A stretch of 64,000 nt of DNA from Paenibacillus dakarensis (GCF_001373415.1 NZ_CDSE01000007.1:1-64000); one strand, 5' to 3'; shown: positions 44,340 through 54,131, numbered from the stretch's first letter. Numbers and translations are program-made. The notes: generated from the letters alone by a model not told the origin.

Positions 44340-44945
44340 CTATATCCAGCCCTTCTCCTCAGCCAGCGCAATGGCTTCAATCCGGTTCTTGGCTTCGAGC
44401 TTGCTCAGCACTTCAGACATATAGTTGCGTACCGTTCCGTAGGACAAGTGCAGCTTGGAAGCAATTTCGCTCGAGCTGCTGCCGGCCGCTGCCAGCCTAA
44501 GGATCTCGCGTTCACGCTCGGTTAACGGATTAACCTCACGTACCGTTCCGAAGACGAGCTCCGGCGAGACCTCACGCCGTCCATCCATAACGCGCCGAAT
44601 AGCCTCGGCCAACCGGTCGCTTGGCTCGTCTTTCAGCAGGTAGCCTTGGACGCCAGCCTGTACAGCACGCTCGAAATAACCGGGCCGGGCAAAGGTGGTA
44701 AGAATCATAACGCGGCAGGGTGAATCCATACGCTGCAGCTCCTCTGCAACCTCAAGACCGCTCATTAGCGGCATTTCAATATCGAGCAGGCATACATCTG
44801 GAGTCAGCTTGGTAATAAGGGATAGCGCTTCTTTACCGTCTCCGGCTTGACCTACAACTTCGATATCCTTTTCAAAATCCAGCAGCAGGGCCAGCGCCCC
44901 GCGAAGCATACGCTGGTCCTCGGCAATCAACACCCGGATGCTCAA
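44340..44945 (-). CDS. Response regulator, NarL/DesR type
   Basis: A 201-aa regulator. The receiver has IAEDQ, Asp55 in LLDIEMPLMSG and Lys in LLKDEPSD; the C-terminal LuxR-type HTH is LTEREREILRLAAAGSSSSEIA and YGTVRNYMSEVL. It abuts the kinase gene (start 1 nt after the kinase stop). Together with the ABC genes it matches the B. subtilis yvfRSTU arrangement. Confidence 0.9.
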   Translation of the reverse strand: MSIRVLIAEDQRMLRGALALLLDFEKDIEVVGQAGDGKEALSLITKLTPDVCLLDIEMPLMSGLEVAEELQRMDSPCRVMILTTFARPGYFERAVQAGVQGYLLKDEPSDRLAEAIRRVMDGRREVSPELVFGTVREVNPLTEREREILRLAAAGSSSSEIASKLHLSYGTVRNYMSEVLSKLEAKNRIEAIALAEEKGWI

Positions 44946-46079
44946 CTAAGCTTCACGCTCCTTCCGGTTCGTAATAACAATCGGGACTCTCACGGTGAGG
45001 AGCATACCCTCTTTAGCCATAATTCTCATATTCCCGTCTACCAGGGCAAGGCGTTCAGCCATGCCTTTCAATCCGTTCTTCTCTCTAGTTTGGCTTTCGG
45101 CACTGGACGGCCTTCCGATGCCGTTATCCTTTACGGACAGACGCCATTCACCCTCGGACTGCTCGAAGCTGACATGACATTTGGATGCCTCGCTGTGCTT
45201 CACAACATTCGTTATCGCTTCCCGAAGGCATAGACTCATAATATTATGGGCGGTATCAGGAATGCCTTCAAACCGCGGATTGCCTTCGTGCGTCAGTTGA
45301 ATATTGGCGCTCTGCAGGATAACCTGGGCTTCCCTCAGTTCTTCCGCAAGGGTGGCTGTCCGCATGTCCGATACCAGTTCACGGACCTGACGCAGCGCAG
45401 CGCGGGAGGTGTTCTGAATCTCCTTGGCTTCAAGCCGGGCCTGCTCGATGTTGACGTCAACAAGCTTCTCCACAAGCTGGCTCTTGAGTGTAATGAGAGA
45501 CAGCGTGTGGCCAAGCGTATCGTGCAAATCCCTGGCAATCCGCATCCGCTCTTCGCCTTTAATAAGATTGCGAATTTGCTCGTTAGCCTGAGCGAGCTCC
45601 TTCTCGAGCTTCTGCCTGCTGATCATGGACCGGATGCCGAATGGTGACAACAGCATAATGACCATGAAGGGCAGCGTATACAGGAGATCTGAATTCCATA
45701 TGTCTTCCACATGGTAGATTAGCGGAATGAGCTCGACCATCATGAACAGCACGAATGCTGTCATAAACTCTCGCTTGTCGGTATACCAGCCGATAAAATT
45801 GGCCGTAAAAAAACCCATTAGCAAGTAAGCGCTACTATAGCTCATGCAGAATATAAAAATAATAAGCATCTGGAGCAGCAGCCAGGGGAAGAAAGACCGT
45901 TTATCCTCTGCAAAATAAAGCTGCCGATAAGTGACAAGGAACACGCCCACCATCATGTATCCGATATAAAGCTTCCAGCCTGATTCATTAGCTGCCAGAT
46001 TATAGATTGGCAGGGATAGATAGACGAGCCATAGATAAGGAAAGAACCCCAAATGACGCGGAAACACTTGAAACTTCAT
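44946..46079 (-). CDS. Sensor histidine kinase, DesK/YvfT type
   Basis: A 377-aa kinase with five or six helices in the first 145 residues and almost no external domain, an intramembrane-sensing layout. A HisKA_3 domain with RIARDLHDTLGHTLSL (His186) and a HATPase_c domain (MSLCLREAITNVVKH, VKDNGIGRP, GLKGMAERL) follow. It probably senses the state of the membrane or the adjacent exporter. Confidence 0.9.
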   Translation of the reverse strand: MKFQVFPRHLGFFPYLWLVYLSLPIYNLAANESGWKLYIGYMMVGVFLVTYRQLYFAEDKRSFFPWLLLQMLIIFIFCMSYSSAYLLMGFFTANFIGWYTDKREFMTAFVLFMMVELIPLIYHVEDIWNSDLLYTLPFMVIMLLSPFGIRSMISRQKLEKELAQANEQIRNLIKGEERMRIARDLHDTLGHTLSLITLKSQLVEKLVDVNIEQARLEAKEIQNTSRAALRQVRELVSDMRTATLAEELREAQVILQSANIQLTHEGNPRFEGIPDTAHNIMSLCLREAITNVVKHSEASKCHVSFEQSEGEWRLSVKDNGIGRPSSAESQTREKNGLKGMAERLALVDGNMRIMAKEGMLLTVRVPIVITNRKEREA

Positions 46080-46099
46080 ACTTCATCCCACTCTCATCT

Positions 46100-46867
46100 T
46101 TACAGCGACATCGCTTGCTGCTTCTTTCGAATATAGGTGGATATTACCATAAACAGCACCAAATATCCTGCTAAAATCAAGATGGACTTCAGCTGCGGCA
46201 TATCGCCGCGGATAATCTCCCATCCGCCGCTGGCAAAATGATAAGAGGGCATCCACTCTCCGATCGCCCGGAGGAACGAAGGCAGGATCTCCATTGGCAT
46301 CCACATGCCGCCCATAATGGCCAGCGCTAAATAAATCCCGTTGCTGACGCCGCTTGCGGTTTCTACGCGCTTCATCGCCCCGACCAGGGTGCCTGCAGCA
46401 AGAAAAGGGGTAGAGGCAAGCATGATCCACAGACCGCTCGTTATCCACTGCCACGCTGGCATATGAATCCCGTTAATGAGATAGCCCGCAATAAAAATAA
46501 CGATAATCGAGAGCAGATGCATGACGGATTGACCGAACATTTTTCCGAAGAAATAAACGCTGCCCGGAAGCGGTGTTACCCGCATATACACGGACCAGCC
46601 CAGCGTTCGCTCCTGCACAAGCCGGATTCCAAGCGACATAATAGCAGAGCCCATAACGCTGAATGTGGTCATCGACATCAAATAATGTGCCTGCCATATG
46701 GATGCATCGGGCGCTCCGGTATCAACCACTCTGGTGAAGATGAAATAGAACAGAATCGGCATCGCGAGGGACCAGAAAATAAAGTAGGGGTTGCGCGCGA
46801 TCCGAAGCAGCTCCATTTTGCACTGCAGTGTTATCAGTCGTCCTGTCATCTTAAACAGCCTCCTCAT
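46100..46867 (-). CDS. ABC-2 type transporter permease
   Basis: A 255-aa protein with six hydrophobic helices and the ABC2_membrane pattern (RNPYFIFWSLAMPILFYFIF, ERTLGWSVYMRVTPL). It overlaps the ATPase gene start region by 17 nt and forms an exporter with it. Substrate unknown. Confidence 0.87.
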   Translation of the reverse strand: MRRLFKMTGRLITLQCKMELLRIARNPYFIFWSLAMPILFYFIFTRVVDTGAPDASIWQAHYLMSMTTFSVMGSAIMSLGIRLVQERTLGWSVYMRVTPLPGSVYFFGKMFGQSVMHLLSIIVIFIAGYLINGIHMPAWQWITSGLWIMLASTPFLAAGTLVGAMKRVETASGVSNGIYLALAIMGGMWMPMEILPSFLRAIGEWMPSYHFASGGWEIIRGDMPQLKSILILAGYLVLFMVISTYIRKKQQAMSL

Positions 46868-47774
46868 GTCTTTGGGTCAGCTGGTCGAACGCTTCATCCA
46901 GACTTCCCTGTTCAATCCTTACATCCCGCACAGCCATCTCCTCGCGGAAGATCACCCTGAGCGCCTGATCCGTATTCTCGGTCACGACATGCAGCCTGCC
47001 TTCCAGCTCGTATATTTCCGTCACACCGTCCAGCTGATCGAACCGTTCTTTAATGAGGCGCTGTCCTGCTTCTACAACAAATGATACCAAGCGGCGTGTT
47101 AATTTGGCCTTGATATCCTCTGGACTGCCGTCGGCGGCTACGGCTCCATTATTGAACAGGATGATACGGTCAGCCATGTCGTCCGCTTCCTGCAGATAGT
47201 GGGTGGTGAACACGATGGTCTTACCCTGGTCAGCCATTCCTCTAATAGTCCCCCAAAATAGACGCCGGGCGTTTGTATCCAGTCCTACGGTCGGTTCATC
47301 AAAAAACAACAGCTCCGGATTACCGGCAAGCGCCAGAGCAAAGCTCAGCTTGCGCTTCTGTCCGCCTGACATTTTGGTTGCCCGTTTGTTTAGTTCTTCA
47401 TCAGTGAGTCCGGTTAGGGCAACGATCTCGGTCATTCCCATGGGATTTGGGTAATAACCCCGAATGAGAGCAATGATCTCACGTGCTTTCAGGCCGTCCA
47501 TTACGCTGACCTCCTGCAGCATGGCGCCGATCTTTTCCTTCACTTGCCGATCTTTAGGACTTCTGCCGAACAGCCTGATCTCCCCTTCACTGGGATCAAT
47601 GAGACCGAGCATCATGGATATGGCTGTTGTCTTGCCGGCTCCGTTAGGGCCCAGAAGCGCTGTGATCGACCCTTGCTCAATGCTGAATGAAATCTGATCC
47701 ACTGCTTTTTTAGCTCCATACGATTTGGTGACTTGTATGAGCTGGGCTGCAGGTTCTTTATGTTGTTGTAACAT
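46851..47774 (-). CDS. ABC transporter ATP-binding protein (ABC-2 exporter)
   Basis: A 307-aa ATPase with Walker A GPNGAGKTT, Q-loop MLQEVSV, signature MSGGQKRKLSFALALAG, Walker B LLFFDEPTVGLD and H-switch FTTHYL, then a C-terminal domain of about 80 residues. I start it at ATG 47774, 8 nt after GGAGGTGGAG; the frame is open further upstream but without a start signal. It leads the operon ATPase-permease-kinase-regulator. Confidence 0.9.
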   Translation of the reverse strand: MLQQHKEPAAQLIQVTKSYGAKKAVDQISFSIEQGSITALLGPNGAGKTTAISMMLGLIDPSEGEIRLFGRSPKDRQVKEKIGAMLQEVSVMDGLKAREIIALIRGYYPNPMGMTEIVALTGLTDEELNKRATKMSGGQKRKLSFALALAGNPELLFFDEPTVGLDTNARRLFWGTIRGMADQGKTIVFTTHYLQEADDMADRIILFNNGAVAADGSPEDIKAKLTRRLVSFVVEAGQRLIKERFDQLDGVTEIYELEGRLHVVTENTDQALRVIFREEMAVRDVRIEQGSLDEAFDQLTQRHEEAV

Positions 47775-47841
47775 GACTCCACCTCCGAATAAATTTCCTT
47801 GATTCCAGCTTATCGAAATCGGATAAAAGGATTTAGTAAGT

Positions 47842-47871
47842 ATTGTCAGGATTTGGAGGTGACAATTGTCA
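47842..47871. promoter_or_regulatory. TGACAATTGTCA palindrome with extra ATTGTCA half-site
   Basis: A perfect 12-bp palindrome (47860-47871) and a third ATTGTCA (47842-47848) lie about 70 nt upstream of the exporter operon. TTGTCA and CTGACA in minus-strand sense could be -35 boxes. A fitting operator for the NarL-type regulator at 44340, which is inference. Confidence 0.4.
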
Positions 47872-47931
47872 TCAAGTACATATAAGAGGGTAAGGATTGT
47901 TGTTATCATGAAGATGGAAGGGGGCATACCA

Positions 47932-49635
47932 GTGAAAAAAGCCTGGTGGAAAGAAAGTGTAGTGTATCAGATTTACCCAATTAGCTTCAAGGATTCAAAT
48001 GGCGACGGAGTAGGTGATCTGCGCGGAATCATCTCCAAGCTGGACTATTTACAGTACTTAGGCGTTAATGTCCTCTGGCTGTGTCCAATCTATGAATCTC
48101 CGGGCCACGATAACGGTTATGACATCAGCGATTATTATGCGATTAAGAGTCAGTTCGGCACGATGGAGGATTTCGATCAACTGCTTGGGGAAGCGCACAA
48201 GCGGGGAATGAAAATTATGATGGACCTGGTGCTGAATCATACATCTAATGAGCACCCATGGTTTCTGGAGTCGCGGTCTTCCAAAGATAATCCGAAGCGG
48301 GACTATTACATATGGCGTAAGGGTAAGGACGGGTTGTACCCGAATAACTGGGAGTCATACTTCGGCGGGTCGGTCTGGGAATATGATGCCAGGACGGATG
48401 AATTCTTCATGCATCTTTACGCCAAGCAGCAGCCGGATCTGAACTGGGAGAACCAGGAGATGACTGAGGAATTGTACAAAATGATCCGCTGGTGGCTCGC
48501 TAAAGGCGTGGATGGATTCCGTTTCGATGCCATCGCACACATCGTGAAGGCCGTGGGCCTGCCCAATGCGGATAACCCTGATAATTTGCCGGTCGTCCAG
48601 GCGTACCATCTTTTCTCGAACCTGGATAAGGTGCATGATCTGCTCAAGAAGCTTAACGAGGAGGTTTTGTTTGAATTCGACATTATGACGGTTGGGGAAA
48701 CGTCCGGTCTTGGTCCGGAACAGGCGCTCGATTATGTCGGTGAGAACCGCAGTGAGCTGAACATGGTGTTCCAGTTCGAGCATATGTATCTGGACGCTGC
48801 CTCCGGCGGTTCGGGCAAATGGGATATCTGCTCCTGGACCCTGCTTGAGCTGAAAAAGATCATGAGCAGGTGGCAGACGACACTGCATGGCAAAGGTTGG
48901 AACGCCAACTATATGAGTAACCATGATCAGCCGCGTCCCGTATCGCGGTTCGGGAACGATAAGGAATACCGGGAGCAATCGGCCAAGATGCTGGCAACCT
49001 TAACACATATGCTTCAAGGAACGCCATATATTTACCAAGGTGAAGAGATTGGCATGACGAATGTGGCATTTGACTCCATTGATGAATATCGTGATGTCGA
49101 AACGCTGAACTATTATGAGCAGATGAGGCTCAGAGGGCAGCCGGAGGAAATCACAATGAATGCGATTCACAAAAAGAGCCGGGATAACGCCCGTACGCCG
49201 ATGCAATGGGATGACACTCCAAATGCAGGTTTTACGGATGGTGATCCGTGGATCCAGCTGAACAAGAACTATAAGGAGATCAATGTAAAACAGGCGCTCG
49301 ACGACCCGAACTCCATCTTTCACTATTACCGCAGGCTAATCTCGATCCGGAGACAATGCGAGGCGATTGTATATGGGGATTATAAGCTCCTGCTTCCCCT
49401 GGATACCGATATTTATGCGTTTGTTCGTTCCGTAGAGAACGAGAAGCTGCTGGTGATATTGAACTTTTTTGATAATACGCCTGTATTTAATTGGCCGGAG
49501 GATCTTAGAACAGACGAGAAAAAGCTGATGATCTCGAATTATGAACCCCAAGAGAATGAGGATGTATACCACTTAACCTTAAGGCCGTATGAGGCAAGAG
49601 TGTACTTGCTGGAGGGCAAATGCGCAAAGCCATAA
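47932..49635 (+). CDS. Alpha-glucosidase, GH13 (MalL-like, probably alpha-1,4-acting)
   Basis: A 567-aa cytoplasmic GH13 enzyme similar to oligo-1,6-glucosidase throughout (GDGVGDLRGI, DLVLNHTSNEHPWF). The catalytic triad is Asp199 in GFRFDAIAHI, Glu256 in TVGETSG and Asp332 in SNHDQPR. The residue after the nucleophile is Ala200; in enzymes that prefer alpha-1,6 bonds it is Val, and in maltases it is a small residue such as Ala, Gly or Thr. I therefore expect alpha-1,4 preference. GTG at 47932 follows GGAAGGGGG with 7-nt spacing. Its product glucose can be used by the glucokinase gene just downstream. Confidence 0.88.
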   Translation: MKKAWWKESVVYQIYPISFKDSNGDGVGDLRGIISKLDYLQYLGVNVLWLCPIYESPGHDNGYDISDYYAIKSQFGTMEDFDQLLGEAHKRGMKIMMDLVLNHTSNEHPWFLESRSSKDNPKRDYYIWRKGKDGLYPNNWESYFGGSVWEYDARTDEFFMHLYAKQQPDLNWENQEMTEELYKMIRWWLAKGVDGFRFDAIAHIVKAVGLPNADNPDNLPVVQAYHLFSNLDKVHDLLKKLNEEVLFEFDIMTVGETSGLGPEQALDYVGENRSELNMVFQFEHMYLDAASGGSGKWDICSWTLLELKKIMSRWQTTLHGKGWNANYMSNHDQPRPVSRFGNDKEYREQSAKMLATLTHMLQGTPYIYQGEEIGMTNVAFDSIDEYRDVETLNYYEQMRLRGQPEEITMNAIHKKSRDNARTPMQWDDTPNAGFTDGDPWIQLNKNYKEINVKQALDDPNSIFHYYRRLISIRRQCEAIVYGDYKLLLPLDTDIYAFVRSVENEKLLVILNFFDNTPVFNWPEDLRTDEKKLMISNYEPQENEDVYHLTLRPYEARVYLLEGKCAKP

Positions 49636-49745
49636 TCTAGCCGGTGGTTTGTTTTCATTTGACAAGGGGTGGAAGATGAGGCGGAAGCTGTATTTATAAG
49701 GTTTTTTCAGCTCATCCTAACGGGCTTTTTGAGCCTTGCCTTCTC

Positions 49746-49774
49746 TTGACCGATAAGGTGCCTTCAATTATAGT
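49746..49774 (+). promoter_or_regulatory. Promoter of the glucokinase gene
   Basis: TTGACC and TATAGT are separated by exactly 17 nt, giving a leader of about 45 nt before ATG at 49824. One of the best sigma-A matches in the window. Confidence 0.65.
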
Positions 49775-49823
49775 GGGTACTGTAGGAGCATTCTATTATA
49801 GAGGGAAAAAGGTGGCTTGTAAC

Positions 49824-50774
49824 ATGTCTGAGAACATCTACGTTGGTGTCGATTTGGGTGGAACTGCAATTAAAGTCGGAATATGCAATCAAGAGGGTCA
49901 GCTGCTGCAGAAGTATGAGGGACCGACGGAAACGTCCAAGGGCGTTGACACGGTAATCGACAATATTGAGAAATATGTACGCTATATTGTGGAGCAATCC
50001 CCTTACAGCTGGGACCAGCTTGCGGGCGTTGGAGCGGGCGTTGCAGGCTTTACGAACATCCGCGAAGGAATCATTATTCTGGCACCTAACGTAGGCTTTA
50101 AAGATGTACCAATTCGAGCAATGCTTGAAGAACGGCTCGGCAAGCCAGTCAAAATAGATAACGATGCAAACGTTGCGGCTCTGGGCGAAGCTTGGAGCGG
50201 TGCGGGACGCGGCGTGGATAACTGCGTCTGCTATACGCTCGGTACCGGGGTAGGCGGCGGCATTATCGTGAATGGAAAGATATATCAAGGATTCGGCGGT
50301 ATGGCTGGTGAGCTCGGCCATACGACGGTTGTACCTGATTTGGAAGCTATTCAGTGCGGCTGCGGTAAAATGGGCTGCCTCGAAACGGTATCCTCTGCGA
50401 CAGGCATTATTCGTATGGCGAAGGATGCGGTTGAACGCGGGGATCGCACTTCCCTGGCGCTTGTTGACAACATTGCGGCTAAAGAAGTGTTTGATGCTGC
50501 GAAAGCAGGGGATGAAGTTGCACTGCGGATCGTGAAGCGTGCAGCATTTTACCTTGGAAAATCCATGGCAGCCGTAGCGGCTATATTGAATCCGGAAGTA
50601 TTTATTGTTGGCGGCGGTGTGTCCAAGGCCGGCGATATTCTGTTTGATGAAGTTCGTTCTGTGTTCAGTGAGCTGACACCGGAACCACTGCAGCGCGGCG
50701 TGCGCATCGTTCCGGCAGAGCTTGGAAATGATGCTGGAGTCGTGGGTGCAGCGGGTCTGCATTTGCGTTCTTAA
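49824..50774 (+). CDS. glcK: Glucokinase, ROK family
   Basis: A 316-aa sugar kinase. ATP-binding DLGGTAIKVG is at residues 10-19, the catalytic Asp114 in IDNDANVAALGE, GELGHTTV with the zinc-ligand His166, and the ROK zinc motif CGCGKMGCLE (Cys178, Cys180, Cys185). It phosphorylates glucose to glucose 6-phosphate. ATG at 49824 follows AAAGGTGG; the frame is open upstream but the first candidate TTG is the -35 box. The rapZ gene follows after 57 nt. Confidence 0.94.
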   Translation: MSENIYVGVDLGGTAIKVGICNQEGQLLQKYEGPTETSKGVDTVIDNIEKYVRYIVEQSPYSWDQLAGVGAGVAGFTNIREGIIILAPNVGFKDVPIRAMLEERLGKPVKIDNDANVAALGEAWSGAGRGVDNCVCYTLGTGVGGGIIVNGKIYQGFGGMAGELGHTTVVPDLEAIQCGCGKMGCLETVSSATGIIRMAKDAVERGDRTSLALVDNIAAKEVFDAAKAGDEVALRIVKRAAFYLGKSMAAVAAILNPEVFIVGGGVSKAGDILFDEVRSVFSELTPEPLQRGVRIVPAELGNDAGVVGAAGLHLRS

Positions 50775-50831
50775 TGATATGAATGTGACTTTGAATGTGA
50801 ATTAAACCTAATATAAAGGGAGGAGAAGCTG

Positions 50832-51737
50832 ATGCTGGAAGCAGCGGATCGCGGCAACACAACATCAATGGCCACCCTGATCATTATTACCGGTATGTCG
50901 GGAGCCGGGAAGACCTTGGCCGTACAAAGCCTCGAGGATCTTGGATTTTTCTGCGTCGATAATCTGCCGCCCGTACTCATTCCTAAGTTTGCGGAGCTGA
51001 TTGAGCAGTCCAAGGGTAAGATTGGCAAGGTAGCACTGGTTATCGACCTGCGTGGTCGTGAGTTTTTCACTGCATTGTCGGAATCACTCAATTATATTAA
51101 GGATCATTTTACAATCCACAGTGAAATCCTGTTTCTGGATGCGACCGATTCGGTACTCGTTCAGCGCTACAAGGAAAGCCGGCGGCGTCATCCGCTCGCT
51201 CCGGAAGGCATGCCGCTTGACGGTATCCGTCTGGAACGCAAGATGCTGGATGAGCTGAAAAACTCAGCGACACAAGTCATTGATACAAGCAATATGAAAC
51301 CGGCACTGCTCAAAGAGAAAATCATTTCCCGATTTACGCATCTGGAGACGAATACATTATCTGTGAATATTACATCGTTCGGGTTCAAATACGGCATACC
51401 GATTGATGCTGACCTGATATTCGATGTAAGGTTTTTGCCTAACCCGCACTATGTTGAGAATTTGCGCCCCAACACAGGCCAAAACAGCGATGTGTACGAA
51501 TATGTAATGAAATGGCCTGAAACCCAGGTTTTCCTGACCAAATTATTGGATATGCTTCATTTTCTTATCCCGCAATACCGGAAAGAAGGAAAGAGTCAAG
51601 TAATCATCGGCATTGGCTGTACAGGCGGAAAGCACCGCTCTGTGGCCATTGCAGAATATATTGGAAAAATGCTTGGCGCGAGTGAAACAGAATCAGTATC
51701 GGTCAGCCACCGTGATTCTGATCGGGATCGGCATTAA
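50832..51737 (+). CDS. rapZ: RNase adapter / nucleotide-binding protein RapZ (YvcJ)
   Basis: A 301-aa P-loop protein. Walker A is GMSGAGKT (residues 21-28), followed by the family segments [20 protein letters not shown]-like [11 protein letters not shown], and the C-terminal [16 protein letters not shown] motif of the RapZ family. In B. subtilis YvcJ affects competence; in E. coli RapZ controls GlmZ decay. ATG at 50832 follows GGGAGGAG. First gene of the conserved rapZ-yvcK-whiA group. Confidence 0.95.
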   Translation: MLEAADRGNTTSMATLIIITGMSGAGKTLAVQSLEDLGFFCVDNLPPVLIPKFAELIEQSKGKIGKVALVIDLRGREFFTALSESLNYIKDHFTIHSEILFLDATDSVLVQRYKESRRRHPLAPEGMPLDGIRLERKMLDELKNSATQVIDTSNMKPALLKEKIISRFTHLETNTLSVNITSFGFKYGIPIDADLIFDVRFLPNPHYVENLRPNTGQNSDVYEYVMKWPETQVFLTKLLDMLHFLIPQYRKEGKSQVIIGIGCTGGKHRSVAIAEYIGKMLGASETESVSVSHRDSDRDRH

Positions 51738-51755
51738 TAAGGGGAAGTGATAAAC

Positions 51756-52733
51756 GTGGCTGAGCAAGCTAGGAAGCCTCGCATTGTTGTGATGGGTGGA
51801 GGAACAGGGTTGTCTGTCATGCTGCGCGGTCTGAAGGAAAAGCCCTTGGACATCACGGCAATCGTCACTGTGGCCGATGACGGAGGGAGTTCAGGCATTT
51901 TAAGAAGTGAACTGCAGATGCCTCCCCCGGGAGATATTCGAAATGTATTAACAGCGCTCGCGGATGTCGAGCCGCTGTTATCCGACATATTGAAGTACCG
52001 CTTTAGCACCGGCTCAGGACTTGCGGGGCACAGCCTTGGCAATTTAATCCTGGCTGCCATGACGGATATGCACGGTGATTTTGTCACGGCGGTTAAGGAG
52101 ATGAGCCGGGTTTTTGTCTGTCGAGGACAGGTTCTTCCTGCTGCCGGGGAATCGGTTATTCTCCATGCTGAAATGGAGGATGGCACCTTTGTCACAGGAG
52201 AATCTAAAATTCCGGAGGCTGGCGGCCGCATCAAGCGCATTTTTCTGGAGCCCAAGAATGTGGAGCCACTGCCGGAAGCGCTGGAAGCGATCCAGCAGGC
52301 TGATGCGATTTTGATTGGACCGGGAAGTCTCTATACCAGTATCATGCCCAATTTGCTCGTTCCTAAGCTGGCAGATGCCGTTGTAACATCGGAAGCGATC
52401 AAAATTTTTGTGTGCAATGTTATGACACAGCCGGGTGAAACCGATAACTATACCGTTGGTGACCATTTACAGGCTATTTATGATCATATTGGTCATCATT
52501 TATTTGATTATGTCATTGTTAATGACGGCGAAATTCCGCCTCAGGTACAAGATAAATATGCTGAGAAGGGCGCAAAGCCCGTTCGGCTTGACCGGGATGA
52601 GGTTACAAACCAGGGATACAAGCTTATCGCAGATAAATTGGTGCTGTTCCGCACATATTTGCGGCACGATGCCGACAAGCTGAGCAATCATATTTTCCAA
52701 TTGGTGCAAAATTGGATTGAACGAAAGAGGTGA
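51756..52733 (+). CDS. glmR: YvcK/GlmR gluconeogenesis factor
   Basis: A 325-aa CofD-like protein with [14 protein letters not shown] near the N-terminus, [13 protein letters not shown], the [10 protein letters not shown] segment and [16 protein letters not shown]. It binds UDP-GlcNAc and stimulates GlmS, linking carbon supply to cell wall synthesis. I favour GTG at 51756; GTG at 51747 is too near the ribosome binding site AAGGGG. It is 18 nt after rapZ. Confidence 0.93.
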   Translation: MAEQARKPRIVVMGGGTGLSVMLRGLKEKPLDITAIVTVADDGGSSGILRSELQMPPPGDIRNVLTALADVEPLLSDILKYRFSTGSGLAGHSLGNLILAAMTDMHGDFVTAVKEMSRVFVCRGQVLPAAGESVILHAEMEDGTFVTGESKIPEAGGRIKRIFLEPKNVEPLPEALEAIQQADAILIGPGSLYTSIMPNLLVPKLADAVVTSEAIKIFVCNVMTQPGETDNYTVGDHLQAIYDHIGHHLFDYVIVNDGEIPPQVQDKYAEKGAKPVRLDRDEVTNQGYKLIADKLVLFRTYLRHDADKLSNHIFQLVQNWIERKR

Positions 52734-52738
52734 GACCC

Positions 52739-53668
52739 TTGTCCTTTGCGGCACAAACAAAGAAAGAACTAACCATGGTCGAAAGCCAGAGCTGCTGTGA
52801 GAAAGCGGAGTTGTCTGCGCTTATTCGAATGAATGGATCCGTTCAGGTTTCGAGCAAAAAAATAGTGCTGGATATTTCAACGGAAAATGCCGCGATCGCA
52901 AGGCGCATTTATACCTTAATTAAGAAACATTTCCAGGCCCATACGGAGCTTTTGGTGCGTAAAAAAATGCGTTTGAAGAAAAATAACGTATATATCGTCC
53001 GCATTCCAGCCCGAGTGCAGGAAATTCTGAAAGATCTCCGGATTGTATCAGAAGGCTTTCTGTTTAATTCCCGGATTGATGATGAGATCGTCAGCAAAAA
53101 TTGCTGTAAACGGGCTTATTTACGCGGGGCCTTCATGGCAGGAGGTTCGGTCAATAATCCGGAGGGATCATCGTATCATCTGGAAATTGCTTCGATGTAT
53201 GAGGAGCATTGTCAGGCGCTGGTGGAGCTTGCGAATGAATTCCATCTGAATGCTCGTTGTATTGAGCGGAAAAAGGGATTTATTTTCTATATCAAGGAAG
53301 GCGAGAAGATTATTGAATTTCTTAGTCTGATTGGTGCACACCAGGCATTGTTCAAGTTCGAGGATGTTCGAATCATGCGTGACATGCGTAACTCCGTCAA
53401 CCGGATTGTGAACTGTGAAACGGCGAATCTGAATAAGACGATCGGTGCTGCTGTACGGCAGATTGAGAACATTAAGCTGCTTCAGAGGGAAGTCGGACTT
53501 GAAAGCTTGCCGGACAAACTCCGTGAGGTAGCGGAGATCCGCCTTGCCCACCCGGATATGAATCTGAAGGAAGTCGGGGAAATGCTAAAGGGGACCGTGA
53601 GTAAATCCGGGGTCAACCACCGGCTTCGCAAAATTGATGAGCTTGCTGAAAAGGTTAGAAACAGGTAA
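52739..53668 (+). CDS. whiA: DNA-binding protein WhiA
   Basis: A 309-aa protein with a LAGLIDADG-type N-terminal domain ([21 protein letters not shown]-like segment) and a C-terminal HTH ([26 protein letters not shown]). It is a sporulation/division regulator in actinomycetes and affects division and chromosome organisation in B. subtilis. TTG at 52739 gives the family N-terminus [12 protein letters not shown] and follows AGAGGTGAG; GTG at 52730 overlaps that site. Confidence 0.95.
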   Translation: MSFAAQTKKELTMVESQSCCEKAELSALIRMNGSVQVSSKKIVLDISTENAAIARRIYTLIKKHFQAHTELLVRKKMRLKKNNVYIVRIPARVQEILKDLRIVSEGFLFNSRIDDEIVSKNCCKRAYLRGAFMAGGSVNNPEGSSYHLEIASMYEEHCQALVELANEFHLNARCIERKKGFIFYIKEGEKIIEFLSLIGAHQALFKFEDVRIMRDMRNSVNRIVNCETANLNKTIGAAVRQIENIKLLQREVGLESLPDKLREVAEIRLAHPDMNLKEVGEMLKGTVSKSGVNHRLRKIDELAEKVRNR

Positions 53669-53700
53669 ATTTTTTTATTCTAGTGTCATGTATGGTAAAA

Positions 53701-53709
53701 TGGTATAAT
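53701..53709 (+). promoter_or_regulatory. Extended -10 promoter of the HPr gene
   Basis: TGGTATAAT is a perfect TGnTATAAT box, about 60 nt before the HPr start codon, so HPr can be expressed independently of whiA. No good -35 box. Confidence 0.55.
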
Positions 53710-53770
53710 ATTAAAAAAATAGCGTAGATTTTTAGTGTTTAGAGATTTGATAATAGGGGGTAAACTTTCC

Positions 53771-54040
53771 ATGACAAAGCACCCAGTAGTCGTTCGGTTA
53801 AAAACAGGCTTGCATGCAAGACCGGCTGCGCTTTTCGTTCAAGAAGCGAATAAATACTCATCTGAAATTTTTGTGGAGAAAGATGATAAAAAAGTAAATG
53901 CTAAAAGCATCATGGGAATCATGAGCCTTGCGATTAGCACAGGTACAGAGATTTACATTAGCGCTGAAGGTGCTGATGCTGAGCAGGCGGTTACCTCTTT
54001 AGTGAACTTGGTCAGCAAAGAGGAATTGGAGAATCAGTAA
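53771..54040 (+). CDS. ptsH: HPr phosphocarrier protein at the crh locus
   Basis: An 89-aa HPr-family protein. The active-site GLHARPAALF places His at position 15, and KSIMGIMSL places Ser at 46. B. subtilis Crh, which occupies this gene position after whiA, has Gln15 and cannot carry PTS phosphate. This protein has both sites, so it can act in sugar phosphotransfer and as the HPrK target for CcpA-dependent repression. ATG at 53771 follows GGGGG with 9-nt spacing. Two terminators follow. Confidence 0.92.
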   Translation: MTKHPVVVRLKTGLHARPAALFVQEANKYSSEIFVEKDDKKVNAKSIMGIMSLAISTGTEIYISAEGADAEQAVTSLVNLVSKEELENQ

Positions 54041-54046
54041 TCATTA

Positions 54047-54077
54047 GAAAAAGTCTTGTCAATCAAGGCTTTTTTTA
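54047..54077 (+). terminator. Terminator after the HPr gene
   Basis: AAAAGTCTTG / CAAGGCTTTT (one G-U pair) with a 5-nt loop and seven T residues, 7 nt after the stop. Confidence 0.85.
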
Positions 54078-54103
54078 ATACATAAACAGATGACAGCATA
54101 GAG

Positions 54104-54131
54104 AGGTGGAGATAATCTCCGCCTTTTTTTT
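54104..54131 (+). terminator. Second hairpin terminator after HPr
   Basis: GGTGGAGA / TCTCCGCC with a TAA loop and eight T residues. Tandem to the previous one. Confidence 0.8.

Noticed and set aside
49764-50762. 332-codon open frame antisense to the glucokinase gene
   Set aside because: Low-complexity, no family match, fully covered by glcK on the other strand.
53771-54040. Annotation as crh from gene position
   Set aside because: Residue 15 is His in GLHARPA, so the protein is HPr-like; Crh has Gln there.
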